Positions 33,981 to 43,986 of a stretch of 64,000 bases of DNA are shown here, in pieces. The position numbers and the translations under genes are program-made. The DNA is from Spirosoma utsteinense. Lineage in GTDB: Bacteria > Bacteroidota > Bacteroidia > Cytophagales > Spirosomataceae. Where the stretch lies: NCBI RefSeq assembly GCF_014282275.1, contig NZ_VFIA01000010.1, positions 1-64,000 on the forward strand, written 5' to 3'. The notes under the pieces are model-generated. The model did not search any database and was not told the origin of the DNA. It saw nothing but the letters and a program-made list of their open reading frames with translations. Every line of letters begins with the position of its first letter. Positions within the stretch are counted from its first letter, which is position 1.

Positions 33981-34691
33981 TTATTCTTTACTGTAGATAT
34001 CAAGTAACACTCTGATTTCAAGCACGAGCCGGTCTACATCTTCCTTATCGGTACCGTCGTAAAAACCTCTGACAATGCCCTGCTTATCTACTAATACCAA
34101 CTTTTCGCTGTGAATAAAAGTTTCGTCCGGACTGCCATCCTTAACGCCTGCGTCGACGGCTGGCAGGTAGTAACCCCTCATGGCTAATTTGTAGATATCA
34201 GCTTTGTCTCCCGTCAGGAAATACCATTTTCCTGGAATAGCTTCGTATTTCGTTGCATATGCTTTCAGCTGAGCAGGGCGATCATGTTCCGGGTCGACAG
34301 AATGGGATAAAAAGACCAGATCAGGATTATTTCGAAATATGTCCTGCACACGAGTTAGCTGAGACGAAATACGTGGGCAAACTGTGCCGCACCTTGTAAA
34401 AAAGAAACTGGCTACGTAAATCTTGCCTTCAACGATAGATTGATTTACGGTTTTGCCATCCTGGTCGATTAAACTGAAAGGCGGTATATGGTTAAAGACA
34501 GTGTCTGTTACTTCACGACCATCAGCCAGCTTGACACGGCTCATCAATGGCTCCCCACGTGCTGAGTCGATTTTGGGTAAGTAACGGGGTAAAACGTAAT
34601 GATTTTCTGTAAAAAACCGAAGGAATACATACAGCAAAGCCGGGACCAGCAGCGTAGTGAGCAGGATCCCGGCTTTTTGAGGTTTTGTCAT
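33981..34691 (-). CDS. SCO1/SenC copper chaperone
   Basis: 236 aa. Membrane-anchored (AGILLTTLLVPALLYVFL) thioredoxin-fold protein that loads the CuA centre of oxidase subunit II. The copper ligands are visible: CGTVC in FFTRCGTVCPR and the distal His in ETFIHSEKLVL. The position just after the oxidase subunit genes supports the role. Its ATG is 1 bp from the stop of the subunit IV gene. Confidence 0.93.
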   Translation of the reverse strand: MTKPQKAGILLTTLLVPALLYVFLRFFTENHYVLPRYLPKIDSARGEPLMSRVKLADGREVTDTVFNHIPPFSLIDQDGKTVNQSIVEGKIYVASFFFTRCGTVCPRISSQLTRVQDIFRNNPDLVFLSHSVDPEHDRPAQLKAYATKYEAIPGKWYFLTGDKADIYKLAMRGYYLPAVDAGVKDGSPDETFIHSEKLVLVDKQGIVRGFYDGTDKEDVDRLVLEIRVLLDIYSKE

Positions 34692-34692
34692 G

Positions 34693-35022
34693 TTACCTAA
34701 GTTGGAAAATCGAGCCGCCTTCGGTTAAAAGTGCGATCAACAACCAGACAATGAACAATACCGGAACAGTAATTGCCCAAATCAGGCTTTTGACCTCGTG
34801 CTTCAAGTGCATAAATTCACCTACGATGTAGAACGCTTTGACTAAAGTCATGCCTACAAAGATCGAGGTACGTAATCCGCCAGCTTTCATCAGATAAGCC
34901 AGCGTAAATTCAAAGGCTGTGATGACGGAAAGAATAATAAATGTCCGCCAGATCAGACCTGTATTTGCAGGCGGTATTTCTGTACCCCCCTGTGCGTCGT
35001 GGTTGTGTGCGTTGTCAGCCAT
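34693..35022 (-). CDS. Cytochrome c oxidase subunit IV-type protein
   Basis: 109 aa with three membrane spans (TFIILSVITAFEFTLAYLM, TSIFVGMTLVKAFYIVGEF, LIWAITVPVLFIVWLLIAL) and the MHLKHEVK motif of the prokaryotic COX4/CyoD-like subunit. A His/Asp/Asn-rich N-terminus (MADNAHNHDAQGG) is present. The start at 35022 is used rather than the in-frame ATG at 35088, which would overlap subunit III. Confidence 0.85.
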   Translation of the reverse strand: MADNAHNHDAQGGTEIPPANTGLIWRTFIILSVITAFEFTLAYLMKAGGLRTSIFVGMTLVKAFYIVGEFMHLKHEVKSLIWAITVPVLFIVWLLIALLTEGGSIFQLR

Positions 35023-35038
35023 TAGTGTGCGAGCTTTA

Positions 35039-35833
35039 TCAGACCAGATAAAAGAAGGTGAATACAAATACCCAAACAAGGTCAACAAAGTGCCAGTACA
35101 GACCTACTTTCTCAACCATTTCATAGTGACCACGACGTTCGTAGAGACCCGTGGCAGAGCGATAAAATATAAGTACATTCAGTACCACTCCACTTAATAC
35201 GTGTGTACCATGGAAACCTGTGATAAAGAAAAACAGGTCGGCAAATGCAGGCGGTCCATACTGATTTTCTACCAGATTAGCACCGAATATCGTACGTTGG
35301 ATGGTTTGTCCATTGACAAGCTCATTAATTATAGTGCCCTGTTCCGTACCATGTATAAAGTGACTCCACTCCCATGCCTGGCTTCCCAGGAAGGTAATAC
35401 CGCCAAGAATAGTCCACAGCATGTACTTATCTACATCTTTGCGGTCCATCCGGTGTCCAGCCTCAACAGCTAATACCATTGTAACACTACTAAAGATGAG
35501 GATAAAGGTCATAATGCCCACAAATATCAGGGGCAGGTCAATACCATGGAGAAATGGCACTGAGTTGTAAACTTTCTCAGGAGTAGGCCAGTACAAGTTC
35601 GAGAACTGGAATACCTCACCGTATATAGCCGGATCCCATGCAGGATAGCTGTAACGAATCAGACCATAGGTTACCAGCAAAGCTGAGAACGTAAATGTAT
35701 CTGAGATCAGAAAAAACCACATCATCAACTTGCCATAACTGGCATTCATTGGCTCGACACCACCCATCCAGGCTTTCTTGTCGAACGTTTGTGTTGAATC
35801 TGTTGCTACGGGGTTCGTCGCAGTAGCCGCCAT
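35039..35833 (-). CDS. ctaE: Cytochrome c oxidase subunit III
   Basis: 264 aa, about seven membrane helices. Family segments include MNASYGKLMMWFFLISDTFTFS at the N-terminus, the long extramembrane loop (residues about 60-95), TGFHGTHVLSG and YWHFVDLVWVFVFTFFYL at the C-terminus. A second, shorter subunit-III-like protein is encoded immediately upstream (35849-36439); tandem subunit III paralogues are common in Bacteroidota. Confidence 0.93.
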   Translation of the reverse strand: MAATATNPVATDSTQTFDKKAWMGGVEPMNASYGKLMMWFFLISDTFTFSALLVTYGLIRYSYPAWDPAIYGEVFQFSNLYWPTPEKVYNSVPFLHGIDLPLIFVGIMTFILIFSSVTMVLAVEAGHRMDRKDVDKYMLWTILGGITFLGSQAWEWSHFIHGTEQGTIINELVNGQTIQRTIFGANLVENQYGPPAFADLFFFITGFHGTHVLSGVVLNVLIFYRSATGLYERRGHYEMVEKVGLYWHFVDLVWVFVFTFFYLV

Positions 35834-35848
35834 GCGTCTAAAAGATTA

Positions 35849-36439
35849 TCAATGAAAATAAACCAAAAAGAAAAACAAATACAACCATAAAATGTCCAGG
35901 AAATGCCAGTATGCGGCTGCTATCTCAATCTGATTCAGGCTTTTTGCATGAATCGAGAATCGGAAAGCGGCTACTAACGCAAACACCAGCACGATCAGGC
36001 CAGATATCAGGTGAAAGCCATGTAATCCCGTGAATATGTACATGAACGATCCAGCCGGGTTCCCAACAAAGAAAACATTTTGGTTCACCAACTGTACCCA
36101 TCCCTGAAACTGCATATAGAGGAATGCCATTCCAAGCGCAAAAGTAATGGTAATTGCTATCTTAAGACTTCTAAAGTTATCTTTTTTTGCAGCAATGTAC
36201 GCCCAGTGCATAGTAAGGCTACTCACCACCAGCACAACTGAACTGTAAGAGAAAACAGCTGGAATTGTGTATTCCAGCCAGTTACCCTCTGCCCTACGTA
36301 CTAAGTAAGCACTAGTCATAGCGGCAAAAAGCATAATAATACTTACAATGAACAACCAAAGAATAAACTTCTTTGGGTTCATCGAAAGAGTTTGTTCAGG
36401 CTCTTCAATCAGCGAAATATCATTTACTAACTCACTCAT
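35849..36439 (-). CDS. Haem-copper oxidase subunit III, short form
   Basis: 196 aa, five membrane helices. FTGLHGFHLISGLIVL and AAYWHFLDILWLYLFFFLV are subunit III signatures. It lacks the two N-terminal helices' usual loop and resembles the CyoC-like short form. It lies 15 bp upstream of the long subunit III gene, so both are made together. Which of them sits in the mature oxidase cannot be told from sequence. Confidence 0.9.
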   Translation of the reverse strand: MSELVNDISLIEEPEQTLSMNPKKFILWLFIVSIIMLFAAMTSAYLVRRAEGNWLEYTIPAVFSYSSVVLVVSSLTMHWAYIAAKKDNFRSLKIAITITFALGMAFLYMQFQGWVQLVNQNVFFVGNPAGSFMYIFTGLHGFHLISGLIVLVFALVAAFRFSIHAKSLNQIEIAAAYWHFLDILWLYLFFFLVYFH

Positions 36440-36445
36440 GGTCTG

Positions 36446-37324
36446 TTATACTTTATCGATCAAGTAAACAATTTGCACGACCGGCAAATACAGTAATGAT
36501 CCAAACATCATCTGCAGTGCGGCCTTATCCGTGCAGGTTCTCATTAAGTGAAACGTTTGGGCCAGGAACAAGATTCCGCCAACCATAGCCACCAGTGCGG
36601 AATTAATACCCGTCATCCCCAGCATATAAGGCAACCAGCCTATAGGAATCAAAAACAGCGTATAGATCATGATCCGAAAAGCGGTATCCGTATTTTTGCT
36701 GTCGCCGGGCATCATTTGTATGCCTACTTTTTTGTATTCATCAAATGCTAACCATCCAATTGACCAAAAGTGGGGAAACTGCCAGAAGAACTGAATGGCA
36801 AACAGTATACCAGGTTCCCACCCATAATGGTTCGTTGCAGCTACCCAGCCAATCATAGGTGGGAAAGCGCCTGGTAGAGCGCCAACCCAAACAGCTATTT
36901 GCCCTTTCGTCTTTAGGGGCGTGTAAACAAACCCGTAAAGCAGCAATGATAATACTGCCAACGCAGCTGCCCTGATATTGAATACTTCAACGAACAGGTA
37001 GCAGGAGATCCCGAATAAGCAGAAAGCGAACAAGGCGGCTTCTGTCACTGTCAAACGGCCTGTTGGTAAAGGACGCGATGCAGTACGTTTCATCACCTTA
37101 TCAGACTCTCTCTCAATAATCTGGTTTATGGTGTTTGCGGAGCCTGTTATTGCAATAGAAGCAATAATTAGCACAGCTAATTTCCACCATATGACTTCGT
37201 TTACTGCCAGGCAATAACCAAACACTCCCGAAAACACAACTGCCAATGTCAATTTAAGCTTTATTAGCTCCACATAAGCTTTTGCTTTGGCGTTTATTGC
37301 AGCCAAGCCAAGTACTTTATCCAT
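36446..37324 (-). CDS. cyoE: Protohaem IX farnesyltransferase (haem O synthase)
   Basis: 292-aa UbiA-family prenyltransferase that adds farnesyl to haem B, giving haem O. The polyprenyl-diphosphate motif reads NTINQIIERESDKVMKRT, in which an expected first Asp is Glu, then SRPLPTGRL. Nine or so membrane helices. It works with CtaA (next upstream) to supply haem A to the aa3 oxidase encoded here. It is separated from ctaA by 1 bp. Confidence 0.93.
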   Translation of the reverse strand: MDKVLGLAAINAKAKAYVELIKLKLTLAVVFSGVFGYCLAVNEVIWWKLAVLIIASIAITGSANTINQIIERESDKVMKRTASRPLPTGRLTVTEAALFAFCLFGISCYLFVEVFNIRAAALAVLSLLLYGFVYTPLKTKGQIAVWVGALPGAFPPMIGWVAATNHYGWEPGILFAIQFFWQFPHFWSIGWLAFDEYKKVGIQMMPGDSKNTDTAFRIMIYTLFLIPIGWLPYMLGMTGINSALVAMVGGILFLAQTFHLMRTCTDKAALQMMFGSLLYLPVVQIVYLIDKV

Positions 37325-37325
37325 C

Positions 37326-38345
37326 TTAAATTTTCTGTAAGCGAGTGGTGTCCACTATTCGCTTCGGTGAACTCAAAGCCGGGTGTAGCAATAGCCAAAT
37401 GGTAAATTGCAAACCCATCATCAGTACAGCCAAAAATAGATGTGCAGGCTGAGCTGCCGCCGGCACAGCAAAATAGGCCATTACGATACCTGTTACTATT
37501 TCTGCTACAACCAGTGTTATCAATCCGGTTGTCAGTTGCCGCATAACACCGTCATTGAATGATTTTTTCAACTGGTATATGAAGCCAATGTGTAGCGCTA
37601 GAACGACTAACGAGAAGGACCGGTGTACATAAAACCGCCAATCCAGTTCACTAATCCATTGCTCACGCTGATCGTACCCTATTCGCTTTACTACTTCGTT
37701 CAAACCGTCACGAACCTGTGTTCCCAATACAATTTGAGCAAAAGAAACTGCCAATAGTAGTAATAAAAATGAGTTAAGCTTTTTACCATTCTGGTCACTG
37801 TGTAACGCCGGTTGTTTAACTGCACCCGACCGTACCAGGACAAAAAGTAAAGAGAATACCAGAAGAATAGCCAACAGCAAGTGAAACGTAATCATGTACT
37901 GCGCTAACTCGGTAGCAACAACACGAGAACCAAGCCATGCATTGGCCAGAATTAACAATAAGGCTAAAAAAGTACCCCAGAAAACTAGGCGATCTTTGCG
38001 AAGATAGGGAAGAGAAGCCACCAGCGTGGCCAGAACGAGGAAGCCAGAAAAGGCACCTAACAAACGATTGATGTATTCAATCCACGTTTTAACAGCATTA
38101 AACTCGACTTCTCCTTTCAATTTCGCACCGTATACCTGCTGGTAGTTAGGCGGTAACTGTGAGACTTCGGTTGGGGGCACCCATCGGCCAAAACATTTAG
38201 GCCAATCAGGACAGCCCATCCCGGAGCCTGTTCCTCTGACAATACCTCCTGCCAATACAAGCAGGTAAATAGTGACTACCGTCAGAAGAGCCAGGCTCCG
38301 GAAGCGTACTGAATGTTTATCAGTGAGGCTGCTTGAATTGATCAT
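37326..38345 (-). CDS. ctaA: Haem A synthase
   Basis: 339-aa COX15/CtaA family enzyme that oxidises haem O to haem A. The N-terminal GGIVRGTGSGMGCPDWPKC signature is clear, with GSRVVATELAQYMITFHLLLA and YVHRSFSLVVLALHIGF giving the haem-ligand His residues. Eight membrane spans. Its start overlaps the end of ctaD by 26 bp, coupling translation to subunit I. Confidence 0.93.
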   Translation of the reverse strand: MINSSSLTDKHSVRFRSLALLTVVTIYLLVLAGGIVRGTGSGMGCPDWPKCFGRWVPPTEVSQLPPNYQQVYGAKLKGEVEFNAVKTWIEYINRLLGAFSGFLVLATLVASLPYLRKDRLVFWGTFLALLLILANAWLGSRVVATELAQYMITFHLLLAILLVFSLLFVLVRSGAVKQPALHSDQNGKKLNSFLLLLLAVSFAQIVLGTQVRDGLNEVVKRIGYDQREQWISELDWRFYVHRSFSLVVLALHIGFIYQLKKSFNDGVMRQLTTGLITLVVAEIVTGIVMAYFAVPAAAQPAHLFLAVLMMGLQFTIWLLLHPALSSPKRIVDTTRLQKI

Positions 38346-40203
38346 TTAAATTTTGTGCCTCTATCTCTTTTTCCAGGGAGATTAACTCATTCTCGTGGGG
38401 AAGATTCGATTCAGGCGTCTGCGAATAAGGAACGTTCTGAGGAATAAAATCATCCTTTGCTCCTGGTTTGCTGTAATCATATGGCCAACGATAGACGGCA
38501 GGAATTTCGCCGGGCCAGTTACCATGACCGGGTTCGATAGGCGTCGTCCACTCCAGCGTATTAGATTTCCATGGATTCTGTGTAGCTTTTTTACCTTTAA
38601 AAAGGCTATACACGAAGTTGTACATGAATACCCATTGAGCTGTGAATGTAAACACAGCCGCAAGGCTAATGAAGCTGTTCATATCGGCGAAGATGTTCTT
38701 CGTGAAATCATAGCTTGTAAAGGCATAGTACCGCCGTGGGAATCCTGCTATACCTACATAGTGCATCGGGAAGAACACCAGATAAATACCGATGAATGTC
38801 AACCAGAAGTGAATATAACCCAGCTTCTCGTTAAGCATCCGCCCGAACATTTTGGGAAACCAATGATAAACACCGGCCAATAGACCAAAGGCTGAAGCAG
38901 CACCCATCACTAAGTGAAAGTGAGCTACTACAAAGTACGTATCGTGTAATTGAATATCTAAGGCTGAGTTACCAAGGATCAAACCTGTCAGTCCCCCAGA
39001 TATAAAGAACGATACGAGACCAATCGAGAACAGCATGGCCGGTGTAAACCGGATGTTTCCACGCCAGAGTGTCGTTATGTAGTTAAACGCTTTAACAGCT
39101 GAAGGTACAGCGATAATAAGCGTCAGGAACATAAAGATCGACCCTAGGAAAGGGTTCATACCTGTAACGAACATATGGTGGGCCCACACAATGAACGCCA
39201 GGAAAGCAATACCCATCATGGAGGCAATCATGGCACGATACCCGAAGATTGGTTTACGAGAATTTGTAGCAATGATCTCCGAAGTCATACCTAGAGCTGG
39301 CAGAAGTACTATATATACCTCCGGGTGACCCAGGAACCAGAACAAGTGCTGGAACAGAATTGGGCTACCTCCTACGTTTGGCAATGCCTCACCGTTGATA
39401 TAAATCTCAGAAAGGTAAAAGCTTGTACCGAAGCTACGGTCAAATATTAACAGCAGGGAAGCCGATAACAGAACAGGGAACGAGATCAGACCCAACACAG
39501 CTGTTAGGAAGAAGGCCCAGATTGTCAACGGTAATTTGCTGAACGACATACCACGCGTCCGTAAGTTAATTACCGTTGTGATGTAGTTGATACCACCCAA
39601 AAGCTGAGATACTATGAACAGGGCCATACTTACAAGCCACATGGTCATACCGCTTCCACCACCGGGACTTGCCTGGGGTAGTGCACTCAACGGCGGATAG
39701 ACCACCCACCCACCACCGGCAGGTCCTGTCTCGATAAACATCGAAGCAAACATGATAACACTGGCCAGAAAGAAAAACCAGTACGATAACATGTTCAAGA
39801 AACCCGATGCCATATCACGGGCACCAATTTGTAGGGGAATCAGAAAGTTAGAGAACGTACCACTTAGGCCTGCCGTGAGAACGAAGAATACCATGATGGT
39901 ACCATGCATCGTCACCAGAGCAAGATAAAAGTTTGGATCTAACTTATTGGACTCATTAATCCAGTTACCAAGAACAGGGCGTAAAAAACCCATGTTCATA
40001 TCAGGAAAGCCTAATTGGAGCCGAAATATAACTGACAGGCTAATACCGATTACCGACCAGATGATACCGGAAATAAGGTACTGCTTAGCAATTGTCTTGT
40101 GATCTTCCGAGAAGATATACGTGCGCAAAAAACTCTGTGGCTCATGGTGCTCATGCTCGGCTACATGTGCCACAGTTGCCTGATTATCTATTGCAGTCGC
40201 CAT
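38320..40203 (-). CDS. ctaD: Cytochrome c oxidase subunit I
   Basis: 627 aa, twelve membrane helices; the catalytic subunit with haem a and the haem a3-CuB centre. CuB ligand His and the cross-linked Tyr are in FWFLGHPEVYIVLLPA; further ligands in WAHHMFVTGMNP and HDTYFVVAHFHLVMG. The low-spin haem His is in TMHGTIMVFF. A charged extramembrane C-tail of about 70 residues follows the last helix. The oxidase is of the aa3 type given the neighbouring ctaA and cyoE. Confidence 0.96.
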   Translation of the reverse strand: MATAIDNQATVAHVAEHEHHEPQSFLRTYIFSEDHKTIAKQYLISGIIWSVIGISLSVIFRLQLGFPDMNMGFLRPVLGNWINESNKLDPNFYLALVTMHGTIMVFFVLTAGLSGTFSNFLIPLQIGARDMASGFLNMLSYWFFFLASVIMFASMFIETGPAGGGWVVYPPLSALPQASPGGGSGMTMWLVSMALFIVSQLLGGINYITTVINLRTRGMSFSKLPLTIWAFFLTAVLGLISFPVLLSASLLLIFDRSFGTSFYLSEIYINGEALPNVGGSPILFQHLFWFLGHPEVYIVLLPALGMTSEIIATNSRKPIFGYRAMIASMMGIAFLAFIVWAHHMFVTGMNPFLGSIFMFLTLIIAVPSAVKAFNYITTLWRGNIRFTPAMLFSIGLVSFFISGGLTGLILGNSALDIQLHDTYFVVAHFHLVMGAASAFGLLAGVYHWFPKMFGRMLNEKLGYIHFWLTFIGIYLVFFPMHYVGIAGFPRRYYAFTSYDFTKNIFADMNSFISLAAVFTFTAQWVFMYNFVYSLFKGKKATQNPWKSNTLEWTTPIEPGHGNWPGEIPAVYRWPYDYSKPGAKDDFIPQNVPYSQTPESNLPHENELISLEKEIEAQNLNDQFKQPH

Positions 40204-40229
40204 AGTAAGTTTGTTGTAATTTGTAAAAG

Positions 40230-41351
40230 TTATCGAATCGTAGAGCGAACTACTGCCAGACCACCACTTTTCTGCACAGAAGCAGTTGCGCTGTCGGCAG
40301 GTGCCGAGGCTCCATCAGCAGGCAAATACTTAGCAGCTTTTGCCTTTAGATTACCAGGAATACGTACAGCCAGTTCAGGAGTTGAGCTAAGTAGCGGCTT
40401 TTGCTCCTTACACCAGGCTTGCCAAGAGGCTTCATCTTCAACAATTAATCGTAGACGCATTGAAAAGTGTCCCCGTCCACAAACTTCAGTACAAGCAATC
40501 TCGTATCCGAAGTCCTGATTACCGGTTTCATTTCGCATTTCATCAGTCGTTTTGTCTGCTACAAACCAAAAACGGGTTGGCATTCCAGGTACTGCATCCA
40601 TTTTAACCCGCATGTGGGGAATGAATACGCTATGCAATACATCACGTGCACGGATTTTCAACAAGATGGGCTTATTAACAGGAATATGCAGCTCTGTTGT
40701 CGATGTGAAGTCATCGAATGATGCCTCATCTGTATAATCGATACCTGTGTCGTTATTGTTATCGATCAACTTGTAGTTATAAGCTCCTAACTTATTATCG
40801 TCAATACCTGGGTAACGAACAATCCAGTTAAATTGCTTACCTACTATCTCAAACACCTGCGCGTCTTTTGGAGCTTCGGACATAATATCCCGCCATGCTC
40901 TCCAGCCTGTGAATACCAGAACGGCCATGATAACAGCTGGTATTACAGTCCATATTAACTCCAGCTTATGGTTTTCAGGATAGTACGAAGCCTTTCGGCC
41001 TTCCTTATGCTGATAACGCCAGGCAAAGTAGAATAAGAGAATATTCGTAACTACGAAGGCGAAGGTGATTATACTCATCGAAAGCCAGAACAGGAAATCT
41101 ACCCGCCGACCATGAATGGATGAAGCTTCCGGTAGAAAGAACTGGCGAGCATATAAAAATGACCAGACAGCCCCTATCAAACCCAAAATCAAAAAGGCTA
41201 AAAAGAGCGCGCCATTTATACGATTGCTCGTACCGATACGATCTTCGCTAACCGGTCCGTTTACGTTCTTAACTACGCCCGCCATTCGAGAGACAACTAA
41301 TGCGGCAAGCCCCAGGAAAACTACTGCCAACAGTGCAACTATGTAAACCAT
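40230..41351 (-). CDS. ctaC: Cytochrome c oxidase subunit II
   Basis: 373 aa. Unusually there are three hydrophobic N-terminal segments: one at residues 1-20 without an obvious cleavage site, one near 50-66 and one near 90-107. The cupredoxin domain carries the CuA ligands in CTEVCGRGHFSM, with HSVFIPHMRVKMD upstream. The C-tail (residues 335-373) is Ala/Pro-rich and has no CxxCH, so it is not a caa3-type fusion and needs a separate cytochrome c donor, presumably ActE or ActA haem domains. Confidence 0.93.
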   Translation of the reverse strand: MVYIVALLAVVFLGLAALVVSRMAGVVKNVNGPVSEDRIGTSNRINGALFLAFLILGLIGAVWSFLYARQFFLPEASSIHGRRVDFLFWLSMSIITFAFVVTNILLFYFAWRYQHKEGRKASYYPENHKLELIWTVIPAVIMAVLVFTGWRAWRDIMSEAPKDAQVFEIVGKQFNWIVRYPGIDDNKLGAYNYKLIDNNNDTGIDYTDEASFDDFTSTTELHIPVNKPILLKIRARDVLHSVFIPHMRVKMDAVPGMPTRFWFVADKTTDEMRNETGNQDFGYEIACTEVCGRGHFSMRLRLIVEDEASWQAWCKEQKPLLSSTPELAVRIPGNLKAKAAKYLPADGASAPADSATASVQKSGGLAVVRSTIR

Positions 41352-41371
41352 GACATGAACAGATTATAAGA

Positions 41372-42679
41372 TTAAATATCGTGGTGTAATGTCTCTTCCA
41401 ACATTGGATGATTCTTCGCGATTAGGTTGGCTTTGGCAAGCTGCGAAGAAAGAGACCACATAAATCCACAGGCAAAGATCAAAATCATTCCAAACTCAAT
41501 TGGGCCAAAACCCGCGTGTTCGCCTACTGTGCCAGGCATTATGTTCGTGTAGAAATCAAAATAGTGGCCAACTATTATTCCCCAGGCAGCAATCTTTAAA
41601 AAGATATAAGTCCGCTTGGAATCCCTTGTCATCAGAACAAAGAATGGAAAGACAAAGTTTAGGAAGATATTTATAAAAAATGGGGCTAAATAGATACCGC
41701 CATAGCCGCTAAAACGCTCCCGATAATAAATGGCTTCCTCAGGTAAGTTAGCGTAGTAAATCAACATAAACTGAGCGAACCAGACGTATGCCCAGAAAAT
41801 ACTGAAAGCAAACATAAACTTGCCCAGATCATGCAGGTGGCTGTCGTTGACGATCTGTAGATATCCCCGCTCTTTCAGCGTAACAACTGTCAGCGTAATT
41901 ATTGCCAGACCCGTTACGTGCCAGCTAGCCAGTGTGTACCAGCCAAACATAGTGCTGAACCAGTGTGTGTCAATAGACATTACAAAATCCCAGGCCGATG
42001 TCGAAGACGTAACAGCAAATACTACCAGAAAAGCAGTACCCCATTTGATACTCTTCTCATAATACTCTGTTCCACCATGCAAGTCTTCCTGTAACGAGAA
42101 GTTACGCAGCATACGCCAGAGCAAATACCACGAAACAATATAAATCGCCAACCGGATTAGATAGAAAGGGGTATTCAGGAAACCCTGCTTTCCAGCGATG
42201 ACCGGGTCATAGCTTTCACTCGTTTTGTTAAAAAGGTCTGGGTTCGTCCAGTGGAATAAATCGTGACCCGCCAGGAAGAAAACAGCAATGATTACAATAC
42301 CCATTGGCAACACATAGGCTGGCATCGCTTCCGGAATACGTTTGAAAGCGGATGACCAACCGGCTTGGGCCAGATAGTTATAGGATATGAAGAACATACC
42401 AATAACCGATGCACCAATAAAATAGATGGCATTCAGCCAGATATTAGCGTACAGGCGGTTTGTCCATTTATACGCATGACCACCATCATGACCCTCACTC
42501 GCTCCCGCTCCATGAACAACCTCATGCTGTTCGTGACTGCCAACGCCTGAAGCAAGCAGATAAGAGCCAATTGCCACCAATGCCACGCCAACACCGATGC
42601 CGATGAGAAGCCGACGTTTGGATTCCGCAGTAAATTCAAATTGTTCGTCTAAAGACGGTATTGCGTGAGCCGATGCCAT
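41372..42679 (-). CDS. actF: Alternative complex III subunit ActF
   Basis: 435 aa, ten or so membrane helices, related to NrfD/ActC. It contributes the second quinol-side membrane subunit of the quinol:cytochrome c oxidoreductase. Recognisable pieces are FLAGHDLFHWTNPDLFNK and SWHVTGLAIITLTVVTLKERG. A His-rich periplasmic loop (GSHEQHEVVHGAGASEGHDG) lies near residues 45-70. Between ctaC and actE in the usual Bacteroidota order. Confidence 0.92.
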   Translation of the reverse strand: MASAHAIPSLDEQFEFTAESKRRLLIGIGVGVALVAIGSYLLASGVGSHEQHEVVHGAGASEGHDGGHAYKWTNRLYANIWLNAIYFIGASVIGMFFISYNYLAQAGWSSAFKRIPEAMPAYVLPMGIVIIAVFFLAGHDLFHWTNPDLFNKTSESYDPVIAGKQGFLNTPFYLIRLAIYIVSWYLLWRMLRNFSLQEDLHGGTEYYEKSIKWGTAFLVVFAVTSSTSAWDFVMSIDTHWFSTMFGWYTLASWHVTGLAIITLTVVTLKERGYLQIVNDSHLHDLGKFMFAFSIFWAYVWFAQFMLIYYANLPEEAIYYRERFSGYGGIYLAPFFINIFLNFVFPFFVLMTRDSKRTYIFLKIAAWGIIVGHYFDFYTNIMPGTVGEHAGFGPIEFGMILIFACGFMWSLSSQLAKANLIAKNHPMLEETLHHDI

Positions 42680-42759
42680 TCTTTGGTTAATTGTTTCAGA
42701 TTTAAGCTATGAAAGAAGACTCCCACAGCTCAAATCCGAACTTGAAACGATACTAAATA

Positions 42760-43371
42760 TTATCCCTGCTGTAATTTGTGAACGTATTGCACAATTTTCC
42801 ACCGTTCCTCGGGGGTCATTTGAGAGCCATGAGGCCACATACGTCCTTTTCCGTGTGTGATCACGTGGAAAATGTGACCATCATTCATAGTCTTGTAAGC
42901 ATCTGCCGAATAGCTTGGAACACCTTTATATTCTTTACCTACCAGACCGTCTCCTTTGCCACCTTCACCATGGCAGTGAATGCAGTAGCGACCGTAGAGA
43001 ATTTTACCTTCTTCCAGTGTTTTTTCAGTCTGTGGAATCGGGCTTGTAAGCGCCCGTTCTGCCAAACCGATACTGTCTTTAGGAATGTTGTAAATCATTA
43101 AATCCGTAGCGGCACTATCACCCGTACCGAAGGTGGTATGGTAATTTGGGCGTGATACCGTCCCACGCGCTGGATCACGCATGTTCAGCCCATAAGGATT
43201 TATGGAGTTTGCACGGATCTGACGGTACGGCTCATAACCAACAGCATCATACATCTGTGGTGCGAACTCACGACCTGTATCGTTGTGGCTATCTGTACAG
43301 GATGTCCCTGCAAATAATAAACCAACGATGGCCAATGCCGTTGCGCTCGTATGTTTGATTGTCATGTTCAT
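42760..43371 (-). CDS. actE: Alternative complex III monohaem cytochrome c subunit ActE
   Basis: 203 aa. Lipoprotein signal peptide (lipobox LLFAGTSC, Cys near residue 26), then one haem site CIHCHG in GRYCIHCHGEGGKGDG and a distal Met region (GRMWPHGSQMTPEERW). It is the periplasmic cytochrome that can pass electrons to the CuA site of the oxidase encoded in the same operon. Confidence 0.92.
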   Translation of the reverse strand: MNMTIKHTSATALAIVGLLFAGTSCTDSHNDTGREFAPQMYDAVGYEPYRQIRANSINPYGLNMRDPARGTVSRPNYHTTFGTGDSAATDLMIYNIPKDSIGLAERALTSPIPQTEKTLEEGKILYGRYCIHCHGEGGKGDGLVGKEYKGVPSYSADAYKTMNDGHIFHVITHGKGRMWPHGSQMTPEERWKIVQYVHKLQQG

Positions 43372-43379
43372 CTTGATAG

Positions 43380-43913
43380 TTAGAACTGCTTCACGTTAAC
43401 TTCAGCAGCTCCGGAGTTTTTCAGGATTCTCTCTACGTCACCTTCGCCCAGATTGTTTTTGCTCATATCAATAGCCATGGCAAACTTGTTATCTGTTGTA
43501 CGAAGATCGTACATCAACGGCTTCACCGTTGGTCCAAGTCCATTTGAGACGATGAATGTCCCAACCATGCCCAAAGCACAGAAAAGAACAGTCAATTCAA
43601 AAATGATAGGTACATAGACAATTATTGAATATGAATCTTTACCCCCAACGATCATAGGCCAATCGAAGCTCTCCATGTAAGCTGTCAACAGAAGGGCAGT
43701 TGATGTCCCAGACAAGGCAAATAGGAAGGCAGCAATACCCAGGCGACTACGTGGATGGCCAAGGGCAATATCAAGACCGTGGATTGGGAAAGGAGTATAC
43801 ACCTCATGAATCCGGACACCCGCATCTTTTACATCTCTAACGGCTTTTAATACGACATCATCATCATCATAGATGCCAACTAAAAACTTGCCGTTACCAG
43901 TTACGTCTGACAT
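43380..43913 (-). CDS. actD: Alternative complex III subunit ActD (DUF3341)
   Basis: 177 aa, DUF3341. An N-terminal cytoplasmic domain begins FLVGIYDDDDVVLKAVRDVKDAG and VYTPFPIHGLD; two membrane spans follow (IAAFLFALSGTSTALLLTAY and IIFELTVLFCALGMVGTFI). It has no cofactor motif and is a structural part of the complex. 8 bp separate it from actE. Confidence 0.93.
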   Translation of the reverse strand: MSDVTGNGKFLVGIYDDDDVVLKAVRDVKDAGVRIHEVYTPFPIHGLDIALGHPRSRLGIAAFLFALSGTSTALLLTAYMESFDWPMIVGGKDSYSIIVYVPIIFELTVLFCALGMVGTFIVSNGLGPTVKPLMYDLRTTDNKFAMAIDMSKNNLGEGDVERILKNSGAAEVNVKQF

Positions 43914-43986
43914 GTTCAGTAATTATTGGTTTGTGGGTCAATGGCCTGTACAGTTCGCAAGTTGTCAAACGGTAACAGAAACCTTT